Of a DNA stretch of 64,000 nt, positions 36,915 to 46,124 are shown piece after piece (the first letter of the stretch is position 1; every line of letters begins with the position of its first letter). Both the position numbers and the translations under genes were made by a program. The DNA is from Woeseia oceani. Lineage in GTDB: Bacteria > Pseudomonadota > Gammaproteobacteria > Steroidobacterales > Woeseiaceae. Under the pieces are notes generated by a model, which was given only the letters and a program-made list of their open reading frames with translations, was not told the origin of the DNA and did not search any database. Location: contig NZ_CP016268.1 in the NCBI RefSeq assembly GCF_001677435.1, positions 1,539,001 to 1,603,000 of the forward strand, given 5' to 3'.

Positions 36915-37445
36915 GGCCCGTACCTGTAAACTTTGAAGTCCATCATGATTTAAGTTCACAGGCCGCTTATGTCACATGGCCAGAACGTCTTTTGTTGTCG
37001 ATACACTGGCATCGCAGAAGTCTGGTGGGCAAGGAACGCTCGCGTTCAATACCCCGTCACATCGGGCTTCAGCTTTATTAGAGCAAGTACCGTGCCACTA
37101 ATTACTAATGTGTTTAGAATCAGAGCAGTTACGTCTAATTCGGTCTCGCTCTATGGGCTTGCATCGTAGCAATTTACGAATTTTCTGTCGCAATTCCCTG
37201 ACGCTGTTTAAGGTCTTTTCTAGCTAACAGGGGCTAAGTCCTCAGCATTCCTGTGGTTTTGTTTCGTCGCTGTTCGGCGACAGGTCCGAAGCGCTTGAAA
37301 AATCTGCGCAAAGTTTCTGACCGCGTAAATGGCCGGGTGAGGAGGTGGGCAAATTTCGTGGGCCGGAACTGCCCGCTGGCGCAGAGCTGGCCTGGCTTTC
37401 TGCTACTATTGCCAGCCTTTTTCACCCGCAGGAACAGACCCTTAA
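36915..37445. other. Intergenic region between the polysaccharide operon and gltX
   Basis: About 530 bases with no convincing gene; part (37080-37200) is more A+T-rich than the surroundings. A small hairpin (GTCGC, 6-base loop, GCGAC) lies near 37266-37281. gltX promoter elements could not be picked out with confidence. Confidence 0.4.
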
Positions 37446-38858
37446 ATGACCGTTCGTACCCGATTCGCTCCGAGCCCAACCGGAGTGCTCCATCTAGGCA
37501 GTATTCGCACTGCGCTTTTTTGCTGGCTGTACGCTCGCCACACCGGCGGTGAGTACCTCGTAAGAATTGAGGACACCGACCGCGAGCGGTCGACGGATGA
37601 AAACGTAACGGCGATTTTCGAAGGGTTGTCGTGGCTTGGCATTACTTCGGATAAGGAGCCGGTCTATCAGACCCGGCGCTTTGACCGGTACCGCGAGGTC
37701 ATTGCGCAGTGGCTGGACAACGGCAAGGCCTATCATTGTTATTGCAGCCGGGAGCGGCTGGCGGCTGTCCGCGAAGAGCAGATGGCAGCCGGGCTAAAAA
37801 CCCGCTACGACGGTCGGTGTCGTGATGGTGCGGAGCCCGTTGATGGAGTAAATCCGGTTGTGCGCTTCCGCAATCCCACGGACGGTGACGTGCTCGTAGA
37901 GGATCTTGTTCGTGGCGAAGTGGTCTTCAGCAATCGGGAGCTGGACGACCTGATTATTTGCCGCTCCGATGGCACGCCGACTTACAACTTCACAGTAGTG
38001 GTTGACGATGCAGACATGGGTATTTCACACGTAATCCGCGGCGACGACCATCTCAACAATACACCGCGGCAGATGAACATGTTTGCGGCACTGGGCGTCA
38101 CGCCGCCCGGTTTCGCGCACCTGCCAATGATACTGGGGCCCGATGGCGCCAAGTTGTCCAAGCGGCACGGTGCTGTCGACATCCGTGACTACCAGCAGCA
38201 GGGCTATTTGCCTGCAGCGCTGCTTAACTACCTGGTACGGCTTGGCTGGTCGCACGCTGATCAGGAGATCTTCTCAGTGGAGGAGATGATCGAGTTGTTC
38301 GATATCGCGAACGTCAACCAATCCGCCTCCGCTTTCAATCCGGAAAAGCTCCGCTGGTTGAATCAGCAGCACATCAAGGCGATGCCAGCTGATGAACTGG
38401 GCACCTTGCTGCGGCCGTTCCTTGAACGGGCTGGATTGGCTGTCGACTCAGGTCCGGAGCCGTCGGCGGTTGCCGACGCCTACCGTGAAAGGGCAGAAAC
38501 CCTGGTGGAGCTGGCCGCGAGCTGCCAGTACCTGTACAACGATTTTGCCGAGATCGATCCCAAGGCGGCGAAGAAGAACCTGCGGCCGGTCGTGCTGGAG
38601 CCTCTGCTGGATGTGCGCGAACGACTGGCGGCATTGCCGGAGTGGCGGGCTAAAGAGCTCATGGAGGCCATTGAAGCCAGCGCAGCGGCATTTGAGCTCA
38701 ACATGGGTAAACTCGGTCAGCCGCTGCGGGTTGCCGTGACCGGCAATGGGGTTTCACCGCCCATCGATATTACATTGGAGTTGATCGGCCGGGAGCGTAG
38801 TCTGCAGCGCCTCGATCGTGCGCTCGAATTGGTTCGTGACAGGGCTGCAGCCAGTTGA
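37446..38858 (+). CDS. gltX: Glutamyl-tRNA synthetase
   Basis: A 470-residue class I aminoacyl-tRNA synthetase. The HIGH motif reads PTGVLHLGS near residue 10, and the KMSKS loop reads AKLSKRHGAV near residue 240. RIEDTDRERS and FRNPTDGDVLVEDLVRGEV are typical of bacterial GluRS. It charges tRNA-Glu with glutamate. A tRNA-Glu gene lies about 190 bases downstream on the same strand. Length is normal. Confidence 0.97.
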   Translation: MTVRTRFAPSPTGVLHLGSIRTALFCWLYARHTGGEYLVRIEDTDRERSTDENVTAIFEGLSWLGITSDKEPVYQTRRFDRYREVIAQWLDNGKAYHCYCSRERLAAVREEQMAAGLKTRYDGRCRDGAEPVDGVNPVVRFRNPTDGDVLVEDLVRGEVVFSNRELDDLIICRSDGTPTYNFTVVVDDADMGISHVIRGDDHLNNTPRQMNMFAALGVTPPGFAHLPMILGPDGAKLSKRHGAVDIRDYQQQGYLPAALLNYLVRLGWSHADQEIFSVEEMIELFDIANVNQSASAFNPEKLRWLNQQHIKAMPADELGTLLRPFLERAGLAVDSGPEPSAVADAYRERAETLVELAASCQYLYNDFAEIDPKAAKKNLRPVVLEPLLDVRERLAALPEWRAKELMEAIEASAAAFELNMGKLGQPLRVAVTGNGVSPPIDITLELIGRERSLQRLDRALELVRDRAAAS

Positions 38859-38890
38859 TAGCAATACGCTCAGGGATTTTCGGTTCTGCC

Positions 38891-38919
38891 TTGACAGCGC
38901 AGGCATGGCTACGTAAAGT
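38891..38919 (+). promoter_or_regulatory. tRNA operon promoter
   Basis: A perfect TTGACA (38891-38896), 17-base spacer and TAAAGT (38914-38919), followed by a GC-rich discriminator (CCCGGCC). The tRNA begins 12 bases after the -10. The GC-rich discriminator is typical of stringently controlled stable-RNA promoters. Confidence 0.75.
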
Positions 38920-38931
38920 CCCGGCCTCCGT

Positions 38932-39007
<76 letters not shown>

Positions 39008-39051
39008 AAAAATCGCGACTGACGACTAGCAACGGCGTTGCAACAGTTTCA

Positions 39052-39127
39052 GTCCCCATCGTCTAGAGGCCTAGGACACCGCCCTTTCACGGCGGTAACA
39101 GGGGTTCGAATCCCCTTGGGGACGCCA
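39052..39127 (+). tRNA. tRNA-Glu (anticodon TTC)
   Basis: A 76-base cloverleaf with encoded CCA. Acceptor GTCCCCA pairs with TGGGGAC, anticodon stem CCGCC/GGCGG with loop CTTTCAC (anticodon TTC), and T-arm AGGGGTTCGAATCCCCT. It follows tRNA-Ala by 44 bases and shares its promoter and terminator. Confidence 0.97.
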
Positions 39128-39135
39128 TAATTATT

Positions 39136-39157
39136 AGCCCGCGCAGCGCGGGCTTTT
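39136..39157 (+). terminator. Intrinsic terminator of the tRNA operon
   Basis: An 8-bp stem AGCCCGCG/CGCGGGCT with a 3-base loop followed by TTTATT, starting 9 bases after tRNA-Glu. Confidence 0.85.
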
Positions 39158-39220
39158 ATTTGCCTGCTGATACCGGGTGCGGGCAAGCGATGGTCGCAGA
39201 TCGGGCATAGTTCGCCGGCT

Positions 39221-39964
39221 TCACTGACGCGCACTGTGACCAGTAACACTGTCAACCCTCGCCATGGGCACAGACGGAGCTCGGGTGGGCTTGAATTGGA
39301 CGAGACCTGATGACGTGGAGTAGCGCTTCAGCGAGAGCATCCCGTCTTCCATTCGTTCGATGACACCGCTGTTGCAGCCGTAGTCGCGCATCATCTTGCG
39401 CACACGCTGATTTGCGGCGGAAATGCGGCCATTAGCAACCAGCTGATCAGCCACTGACGCCAGACAGTCATTAGGCTTGATTGTTCCTGCGTTCCGGAAA
39501 GTGGCTTCAAACTCTTTGTTGACATTGAAATTGGAGTTGATCGTATAGCCTTCGCTTCTGGCAATCTCGTCGCCGGGGAGTTCGCTTGTTGTAGCTGTCA
39601 GTACGTTGGTTGTAACGGTGCAGGAGACGGCAACTGCGCTCAGGCAGCGAGCGTAGTTCTTCGGGTAGCTCAAAAGGTATGCCGCCGTTGCTGGCTCGAT
39701 CAGGCGAATCTGACCAATGGCCCGCTTGCACAGACCACCGGTTTCCCGCAAGGCTTGTATGAAGCGTAACTGATACTCATGCTCTGGCGACGTGTTACCC
39801 GGACCGGAGATTCCATACCGCTGGAGCGACCGATCAAGAAGCGTTGTTTCAAAAGTCGGCAATTTGACCCTACGCACCTCTTGTCGAGTGGTTAAGCGCC
39901 GGGATGCCGATACTCGTGTTGATTCATGCTGCCGAGGTGCAGTCCGGTGATGTGCGCCGCGCAT
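39221..39964 (-). CDS. Hypothetical protein
   Basis: A 247-residue open frame in a region with no competing gene. The first 35 residues are rich in Arg, His and Gln; the conserved-looking part starts near VKLPTFETTLLDRSLQRYG. Five cysteines and a region with YLLSYPKNYARCLSAVAVSCT are visible. No signal peptide, membrane segment or known motif is recognised. No good ribosome site precedes ATG 39964, and a GTG at 39877 is an alternative start. It could be a real but lineage-specific gene. Confidence 0.45.
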   Translation of the reverse strand: MRGAHHRTAPRQHESTRVSASRRLTTRQEVRRVKLPTFETTLLDRSLQRYGISGPGNTSPEHEYQLRFIQALRETGGLCKRAIGQIRLIEPATAAYLLSYPKNYARCLSAVAVSCTVTTNVLTATTSELPGDEIARSEGYTINSNFNVNKEFEATFRNAGTIKPNDCLASVADQLVANGRISAANQRVRKMMRDYGCNSGVIERMEDGMLSLKRYSTSSGLVQFKPTRAPSVPMARVDSVTGHSARQ

Positions 39965-40066
39965 TACATTAGCTCATAAAGTCGTGACGAATCATCGTTT
40001 GTCGTTCTGTGCTGCGGGCGGCAGCATGGCACCGTCTCTCTAACGGATTCCAAATCGGCGACTTTC

Positions 40067-41503
40067 ATGGCTAATCAAGCGAAGTTCCAACCCTCAGCAA
40101 AAGCACAAGCATTCCTGGATACGGTTCAAAAAGGCAAGTATAAGCGTGAAATTATCACCGGACTTGCAAAGTTCCTTGATAAGAAAGTGCCCGAGGATAT
40201 GCAGGGCTTCTATTCAAAAAACGAGTTGCAGACACTCGTCGACCTGCGTGGGACCAATGCCGATGTTGAGTCGCGGATGCCCGTAAAGATTACCCGGCAT
40301 TATTTTGATCTGGCGAAAAAGAGCGCTGCGATCCAGACGCTCGTCAAGGCCAGCCCAAAGGAAACCTACGACCTTGAGGGTGCGCCAGATCCAGGCAAAC
40401 AAATGGATTACAGCCCGGTTGAAGGTCTGATTCACAAATACGAGCTTGGCTTGATCTATGTCGCATCGACCTGTTCGGCGCATTGCCGCTTCTGCTACCG
40501 GGAAGAGCTGATTGCCAAGAAGGAAGTAGCGCGTCCGGATGGCACGATCGCACCGAAAGGGCTCGCGCAAATTCCGGAAATCGTGGCTTATATTGAAGAG
40601 CACAACAAACAGGTCGCTGAGAACGGCGGACGTCATCCCAAGACCGGGCGTGAAAAGCTCCGTGAGATTCTTATGTCTGGCGGTGACCCTATGGTGCTCG
40701 GCAATAACAATATCGCCGAATGGTGGTCGGCTCTTGCAGACGCGGGAATAGAATCCATCCGGCTCGGCACAAAAGAACTGGCGTTCTATCCCGACCGGTT
40801 CGACGAAACGTTTTTTGACATGGTGGACAAGTTCCACGAAGCCTACCCATCGACGCAGATCCGCTTCATGGTGCACTTCAATCATCCGGATGAGTTTTTA
40901 GCCAAGGATGAAGAGGGTAACTACATCGATGATCCTGATGGTGGACTGGAGTGGGTTCCGAGCACGAAGCGCAGCATTAAGGAACTTGGCAAGCGGGAAT
41001 GGCTAAGCATTGACAATCAGGCCCCAATTATCAAAGGCATCAATGGTGATCCGGATGCATTGCGAATCATGCAGCGCGAACTGCGCAGAAACCGGGTTGA
41101 GAATCATTACTTCTTCTGTGGACGGGACATTATCGGGCATAGAGCATTCAACCTGCCAATTGAAGACGTGTGGAATATTCTTAACGAGTCGCAGAAGGGC
41201 TTGTCGGGTGTCGAAAGTCATGCGCGCCTGTCTATCACTCATTATCGAGGCAAGACTGAAGTTGTTGCCGTAACCAACGAGCCACTCGCCGGGATACCTG
41301 GTACAGAAAACGGCGTCGTCATTCTCAAGTTGTTGCGCGGTGCTGCGGATGCTCCGGATCGCGGCAAAGTGGCGATCGTTGGACGTAATCCGGACGCAAT
41401 CTGGTTCAGCGGCTATGAAGACCGGGTGATTTACGACGAGGCCGGACTGTTCGACCAAGTGGAAGAGCAGGTAGTGGAAAAGCCTCTCTTGCAGCAAGCA
41501 TGA
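40067..41503 (+). CDS. Radical SAM aminomutase, divergent lysine-2,3-aminomutase (KamA) family
   Basis: A 478-residue radical SAM, PLP-type enzyme. Cysteines 136, 140 and 143 in CSAHCRFCYR bind the 4Fe-4S/SAM centre; LREILMSGGDP and IRFMVHFNHPDE match the KamA core. The PLP-binding lysine of KamA (GGGGK) seems to be Lys396 in HYRGK. Compared from memory with Clostridium KamA, the Asp that holds the lysine side chain seven residues before (Asp330) is Ser here, so the substrate may not be lysine. The family moves an alpha-amino group to the beta carbon. Ferredoxin and CoA-transferase genes follow in one operon. Confidence 0.82.
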   Translation: MANQAKFQPSAKAQAFLDTVQKGKYKREIITGLAKFLDKKVPEDMQGFYSKNELQTLVDLRGTNADVESRMPVKITRHYFDLAKKSAAIQTLVKASPKETYDLEGAPDPGKQMDYSPVEGLIHKYELGLIYVASTCSAHCRFCYREELIAKKEVARPDGTIAPKGLAQIPEIVAYIEEHNKQVAENGGRHPKTGREKLREILMSGGDPMVLGNNNIAEWWSALADAGIESIRLGTKELAFYPDRFDETFFDMVDKFHEAYPSTQIRFMVHFNHPDEFLAKDEEGNYIDDPDGGLEWVPSTKRSIKELGKREWLSIDNQAPIIKGINGDPDALRIMQRELRRNRVENHYFFCGRDIIGHRAFNLPIEDVWNILNESQKGLSGVESHARLSITHYRGKTEVVAVTNEPLAGIPGTENGVVILKLLRGAADAPDRGKVAIVGRNPDAIWFSGYEDRVIYDEAGLFDQVEEQVVEKPLLQQA

Positions 41504-41521
41504 TCGGAAGGGCGTACTGAA

Positions 41522-41845
41522 ATGACTTTTGTAGTGGGTCAAAACTGCATTCGGTGCAAAGATACGGATTGTGTCGAAGTATGTCCTGTCGATTGCTTCT
41601 ACGAAGGACCGAATTTCCTGGTAATCAACCCGGATGAATGCATCGATTGTGAAGATTGCGTTCCGGCCTGTCCGGAAGATGCGATATACGCAGAGGACGA
41701 CGTTCCGGACGATCAAAAAGCGTTCATCGAACTCAATGCCGAACTCGCGGAAATCTGGCCGAATATCTCGGAGAAAAAAGACAGGCTTCCAGACGCCGAT
41801 AAATGGAGCGGGGTTGCCGATAAGCTCAAGTACCTTGAACGCTAG
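41522..41845 (+). CDS. fdxA: 7Fe ferredoxin (FdxA type)
   Basis: A 107-residue ferredoxin with N-terminal cluster motifs [17 protein letters not shown] and [17 protein letters not shown], giving one 3Fe-4S and one 4Fe-4S cluster as in Azotobacter-type FdxA, plus the usual acidic C-terminal tail. It starts 18 bases after the aminomutase stop, so it may supply electrons for its SAM cleavage; FdxA otherwise has general redox roles. Confidence 0.9.
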   Translation: MTFVVGQNCIRCKDTDCVEVCPVDCFYEGPNFLVINPDECIDCEDCVPACPEDAIYAEDDVPDDQKAFIELNAELAEIWPNISEKKDRLPDADKWSGVADKLKYLER

Positions 41846-41868
41846 AGTTGTAACGTCGGTTCACTCCT

Positions 41869-42579
41869 ATGATTAATAAGATCCGAGAATCGGCCGCCGT
41901 AGCGGTGGCCGATGTTCACGATGGCGCTACCGTGTTGATCGGTGGCTTTGGTGAGGCCGGTAGCCCCATTGAGCTGATCCACGCGTTGATCGACCAGGGC
42001 GCACGCGGACTTACTGTGGTGAATAACAACACCGGCAGTGGCCACGTCGGTCTGGCCGCTCTCATCGAGAACGGCCGGGTGGCAAAAATGATTTGTTCCT
42101 TTCCGAGAACGACGAACTCGACGGTATTCCCTGATCTGTATTCGAGGAACGAAATCGAGCTCGAACTGGTTCCACAAGGAACACTGGCGGAAAGGATTCG
42201 TGCGGGCGGCGCAGGAATCCCCGCTTTCTACACGGCTACATCCATCGGGACCTTGCTGGCGGAAGGTAAAGAGGTCAGGCAGTTCGACGGCCGCGATTAC
42301 GTGTTGGAGCCTGCGCTGAAAGCGGATTTTGCCCTGATAAAATGCCGTTGCGCGGACCGATACGGCAATCTCGTGTACAGCAAAACGGCCAGAAACTTTG
42401 CACCCATCATGGCAACAGCGGCGACGACGACCATCGTTCAAGCCAATGAAATCGCCCCCGTTGGCGCATTGGACCCGGAGTCCATTGTTACTCCAGCGAT
42501 CTATGTGAACCGCGTTGTCGAGATTCGATCCCCCCTTCAGGAGTCTGAGCTTGTGGCCAGCCAGGTGCGGTACCCATGA
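41869..42579 (+). CDS. 3-oxoacid/3-oxoadipate CoA-transferase subunit A
   Basis: A 236-residue CoA-transferase alpha subunit: VLIGGFGEAGSPIELIHALID, NNNTGSGHVGLAALIENG, EVRQFDGRDYVLEPALKADFALI. This is the PcaI/ScoA family, which moves CoA from succinyl-CoA (or another donor) to a 3-oxoacid. Its stop overlaps the start of subunit B by four bases (ATGA), showing coupling. The substrate in this operon is inferred, not shown. Confidence 0.88.
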   Translation: MINKIRESAAVAVADVHDGATVLIGGFGEAGSPIELIHALIDQGARGLTVVNNNTGSGHVGLAALIENGRVAKMICSFPRTTNSTVFPDLYSRNEIELELVPQGTLAERIRAGGAGIPAFYTATSIGTLLAEGKEVRQFDGRDYVLEPALKADFALIKCRCADRYGNLVYSKTARNFAPIMATAATTTIVQANEIAPVGALDPESIVTPAIYVNRVVEIRSPLQESELVASQVRYP

Positions 42580-43265
42580 GTACGCATGTTGAGAACGCGG
42601 CTGGATGGAGCCGGCAGGAAATCGCCAGAATGATTGCGCGCGACATTCCGGATGGCTCCTACGTGAACCTGGGTATTGGTATGCCGGAAAGCGTTGTGAA
42701 TCACATTCCGGAAGACCGTGAAGTGATCTTTCATACCGAGAACGGCCTGCTCGGAATGGGGCCCGCGCCGGAGCCGGGCAGAGAGGATCCCGAATTGATA
42801 AACGCCGGCAAGAAGCATGTGACAGCTGTCGCCGGAGCGGCCTATTTTCATCATGCCGACAGCTTCGCGATGATCAGGGGCGGGCACATTGATATTTGCA
42901 TCCTCGGCGCCATGCAGGTTTCGCAATCGGGTGATCTTGCCAACTGGTCGATGGGCGCAGCAGACGCTGCACCCGCGGTTGGCGGTGCAATGGACCTGGT
43001 TGCTGGAGCGAAACAAGTGATCGTGGCCACTCAGCACTGTACAAAATCGGGTGCGCCGAAACTTGTGGACAAGATCAGCCTTCCGGCGACCGGTCTCGGC
43101 GTGGTTACCCGGGTCTACACGGACCTTGCCATTCTCGCTGTTGGCAATGGCGCCTTTGAGCTGCTGGAACTTGCACCGGGCGTTGAGCTGAAAACACTGC
43201 AGGACAAAACAGGGGCGCCAATAGTGATTCCTGCTAAGTACTCTGCCGAACAGGCAGCAGTTTGA
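42576..43265 (+). CDS. 3-oxoacid/3-oxoadipate CoA-transferase subunit B
   Basis: A 229-residue beta subunit. Glu55 in HTENGLLGMGP is the CoA-thioester-forming residue of the family; NLGIGMPESV and GAMDLVAGAKQVIVA are typical of PcaJ/ScoB. It forms a heteromer with subunit A. The stop overlaps the aminotransferase ATG (TGATG), so the three genes are a tightly coupled unit. Confidence 0.89.
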   Translation: MSTHVENAAGWSRQEIARMIARDIPDGSYVNLGIGMPESVVNHIPEDREVIFHTENGLLGMGPAPEPGREDPELINAGKKHVTAVAGAAYFHHADSFAMIRGGHIDICILGAMQVSQSGDLANWSMGAADAAPAVGGAMDLVAGAKQVIVATQHCTKSGAPKLVDKISLPATGLGVVTRVYTDLAILAVGNGAFELLELAPGVELKTLQDKTGAPIVIPAKYSAEQAAV

Positions 43266-44611
43266 TGAGTACCAACAACGACTCAATCGCGAGCGACGAG
43301 CGTTCTCGAAGCGAGCTGCTCTACGATCGCGCTCAACACGTCATGCCCGGCGGCTGTAGCCGAAACACCGTCTTGCGGAAACCGCACCCGTTCTACGTTG
43401 ATTTCGGCAGTGGCTGCTATGTCACCGACCTTGATGGCAACCGCAGAATAGACTTCGCCAACAACATGGCGTCGCTGATCCATGGTCATGCCAACGAGGC
43501 GATAGTTGCTGCGGTTAGTGCGCAATTGCGACGTGGAACCGCATTTACTTTGGCCACGGAGCAAGAGGTTCTCTACGCCGAAGAGATGGTTGATCGCAGC
43601 GACTCGTTTGAAAAGATTCGCTTCGTAAATTCGGGTACCGAAGCGGTTATGAGCTGCTTGAAAGCGGCCCGCGCCTACACAGGGCGGCCAAAAATCGCGA
43701 AGGTGGAGGGCGCCTATCATGGTCTGTACGACTTTGCGGAAGTCAGCCAAACCTCGAACCCGGGCAACTGGGGAGATGCGGCACAGCCAGCCAGCGTCCC
43801 GGTTGCACACGGAACGCCGCAGTCTACCCTGAATGACGTCGTAGTCATTCCGTTCAATGACGCCGCCAGGTCGATCGAGATTCTCGAAAAGCACGTTGCT
43901 GATCTGGCCTGCATTTTGCTGGATCTTGTTCCGCACCGCATCGGCTTGGTTCCGGCTCAAAAAGAGTACGTGCAGGCATTAAGACGGTGGACGAAAAAGA
44001 ATAACGTCCTCCTGGTGTGCGACGAAGTTATTACTTTTCGCTGCGGTTTCGGCGGGGCGCAGGAACATTTGGACGTGAGTCCGGACTTGACTGCCATGGG
44101 CAAAATGATCGGCGGCGGTTTTCCTGTCGGCGCCATTGCAGGCTCGTCCGCGGTCATGGAAGTGATGAACCCGCTTAAGTCACCCGTGTTATTCCCTCAT
44201 TCCGGCACATTCTCAGCGAATCCGGTCACTATGACCGCTGGCCGGGTTGCCATGCAATTGTTCGATCGAAGCGCGGTCGACGCCTTGAACGCGCTTGGGA
44301 GTACGGCGCGGCAACAACTGACAGAAGCAATCTCGGTTGCCGGCGTCGCGGCCTGTGTTACGGGAAGCGGTTCGATGTTCAGAATATTGATGAAGCCGGA
44401 GGCTCCGGCGAATTATCGCAGTGCGTATGCAAGTGCGGCAGAAAACCAGATCTTGCAGTCCTTTCTGGATTACGTAACAGCGAATGGAATTCTACTAATT
44501 GGAACTGGCGCAGGAATGCTGTCAACGGCAATGGGTCAAAAGGAAATAGACCAGCTTTGCGAGACAGCGTTAGCCGGATTTAGACACTTGAAAGCGAACG
44601 GCGGATTGTAA
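43265..44611 (+). CDS. Class III PLP aminotransferase (glutamate-1-semialdehyde aminomutase-like)
   Basis: A 448-residue class III aminotransferase. Evidence: MPGGCSRNT start, GTEAVMSCLKAARA phosphate site, ILLDLVPHR, VCDEVITFRCGFGG, and Lys280 in MGKMIGGGFPVGA as the Schiff-base lysine. It resembles HemL-like enzymes; beta-amino-acid transaminases belong to the same group. In this operon it could deaminate the beta-amino acid made by the aminomutase to a 3-oxoacid. The start is ATG 43265, one codon inside a TTG. Confidence 0.88.
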   Translation: MSTNNDSIASDERSRSELLYDRAQHVMPGGCSRNTVLRKPHPFYVDFGSGCYVTDLDGNRRIDFANNMASLIHGHANEAIVAAVSAQLRRGTAFTLATEQEVLYAEEMVDRSDSFEKIRFVNSGTEAVMSCLKAARAYTGRPKIAKVEGAYHGLYDFAEVSQTSNPGNWGDAAQPASVPVAHGTPQSTLNDVVVIPFNDAARSIEILEKHVADLACILLDLVPHRIGLVPAQKEYVQALRRWTKKNNVLLVCDEVITFRCGFGGAQEHLDVSPDLTAMGKMIGGGFPVGAIAGSSAVMEVMNPLKSPVLFPHSGTFSANPVTMTAGRVAMQLFDRSAVDALNALGSTARQQLTEAISVAGVAACVTGSGSMFRILMKPEAPANYRSAYASAAENQILQSFLDYVTANGILLIGTGAGMLSTAMGQKEIDQLCETALAGFRHLKANGGL

Positions 44612-44612
44612 G

Positions 44613-46124
44613 ATGACGATGAAAACTGAAGTAGCTGAGTTACTGGTGAGATTGGGCGTGCCCGCGTCCCAAATCGATACCGGCACACTAAAAGTCACCA
44701 CGCCGTTGACTGGCGAAGAGATTGGCTCTGTAAAAAAAGCAACTGTCGAAGACGTAAATGCTCAAATTGAGACAGCACACGCGGCCTTCCTGCAGTGGCG
44801 CCTGGTGCCCGCACCGCGGCGTGGCGAACTGGTCCGCCTGTTGGGCGAGGAACTTCGAAAAGCCAAAGACGATCTTGGTCGACTCGTCAGTATTGAGGTT
44901 GGAAAGATTCCTTCAGAAGGTCTGGGCGAAGTTCAGGAGATGATCGACATCTGTGATTTTGCGGTCGGTCTGTCACGGCAGCTATACGGCTTGACGATTG
45001 CCAGTGAACGACCCGGGCACAAGATGACCGAAGTTTGGCACCCACTGGGTGTTACCGGTGTTATCAGCGCGTTTAACTTTCCAGTCGCTGTGTGGTCCTG
45101 GAACACGGCATTGGCGCTGGTTTGCGGCAACAGCGTGGTGTGGAAGCCATCGGAGAAGACACCGCTCACGGCGTTGGCGTGCACAGCGATCATGGATCGC
45201 GCAGTGGAACGATTTGCTGATGCGCCGGCGGGCTTGCATCAGCTGGCGCTGGCGGACCGGGTAGGGGGAGCCGCGCTGGTTGAGAGCCCCCGTGTGCCCT
45301 TGATATCCGCCACCGGGTCCACGGCCATGGGGCGCCAGGTTGGACCGCGGGTTGCGGAGCGCTTCGGCCGCAGCATCCTTGAGCTCGGCGGCAATAATGC
45401 CGGCATAGTCAGCGAGCAGGCGGACCTGGATATTACGCTGCGAGCGGTGGTGTTCAGCGCGGTCGGTACGACCGGACAGCGGTGCACGTCGATGCGGCGC
45501 TTGTTGGCGCATGACACGGTTTATGACGAGTTCGTGGCCAAGGTGAAGAAAGCCTACGCGACGGTCACTGTTGGCAACCCCTTGGCCAGCAACTCCCTGG
45601 TCGGCCCGCTTATCGACAAGTTCGCCTACGAACAGATGCAGAAAGCGCTGGCCGATGCGCGTGCACTTGGGGCAACAGTGACAGGCGGCGAGCGGGTCCT
45701 GGAAGACGAGTACCCGGATGCTTACTACGTGCGACCGGCTTTGGTGGAAATGCCGGAGCAAACCGGTCCAATGCTGGAAGAGACGTTCGCACCGATACTC
45801 TACGCGGTGCGGTATACGAATTTGGCCGATGCTCTGGACACCCACAATGCGGTCGGAGCGGGTTTGTCGTCCGCCATCTTTACGCTGAACATGCGTGAAT
45901 CGGAACAGTTCCTGGGCGCGGCTGGTTCGGACTGCGGTATTGCCAACGTCAATATCGGTACGTCCGGCGCCGAGATCGGTGGCGCGTTTGGTGGCGAGAA
46001 AGAGACCGGTGGCGGCCGTGAGTCCGGCTCAGACTCCTGGAAAGGGTATATGCGACGTGCGACCAACACGATCAATTACTCTACTGAATTGCCGTTGGCG
46101 CAGGGCGTGTCGTTCGACTTTTAA
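44613..46124 (+). CDS. Antiquitin-type aldehyde dehydrogenase (ALDH7, aminoadipate-semialdehyde dehydrogenase-like)
   Basis: A 503-residue aldehyde dehydrogenase. Glu257 in ELGGNN and Cys291 in GQRCTS are the catalytic pair; the ALDH7 signature GVTGVISAFNFPVAVWSWN and the C-terminal GGEKETGGGRESGSDSWKGY are visible. ALDH7/AmaB enzymes oxidise 2-aminoadipate 6-semialdehyde in lysine breakdown. The gene begins one base after the aminotransferase stop. This makes a six-carbon, lysine-like carbon skeleton plausible for the operon. Confidence 0.9.
   Translation: MTMKTEVAELLVRLGVPASQIDTGTLKVTTPLTGEEIGSVKKATVEDVNAQIETAHAAFLQWRLVPAPRRGELVRLLGEELRKAKDDLGRLVSIEVGKIPSEGLGEVQEMIDICDFAVGLSRQLYGLTIASERPGHKMTEVWHPLGVTGVISAFNFPVAVWSWNTALALVCGNSVVWKPSEKTPLTALACTAIMDRAVERFADAPAGLHQLALADRVGGAALVESPRVPLISATGSTAMGRQVGPRVAERFGRSILELGGNNAGIVSEQADLDITLRAVVFSAVGTTGQRCTSMRRLLAHDTVYDEFVAKVKKAYATVTVGNPLASNSLVGPLIDKFAYEQMQKALADARALGATVTGGERVLEDEYPDAYYVRPALVEMPEQTGPMLEETFAPILYAVRYTNLADALDTHNAVGAGLSSAIFTLNMRESEQFLGAAGSDCGIANVNIGTSGAEIGGAFGGEKETGGGRESGSDSWKGYMRRATNTINYSTELPLAQGVSFDF

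Noticed and set aside
36969-37169. 66-residue plus-strand frame in the region before gltX
   Set aside because: No ribosome site, unusual composition and no recognisable product.
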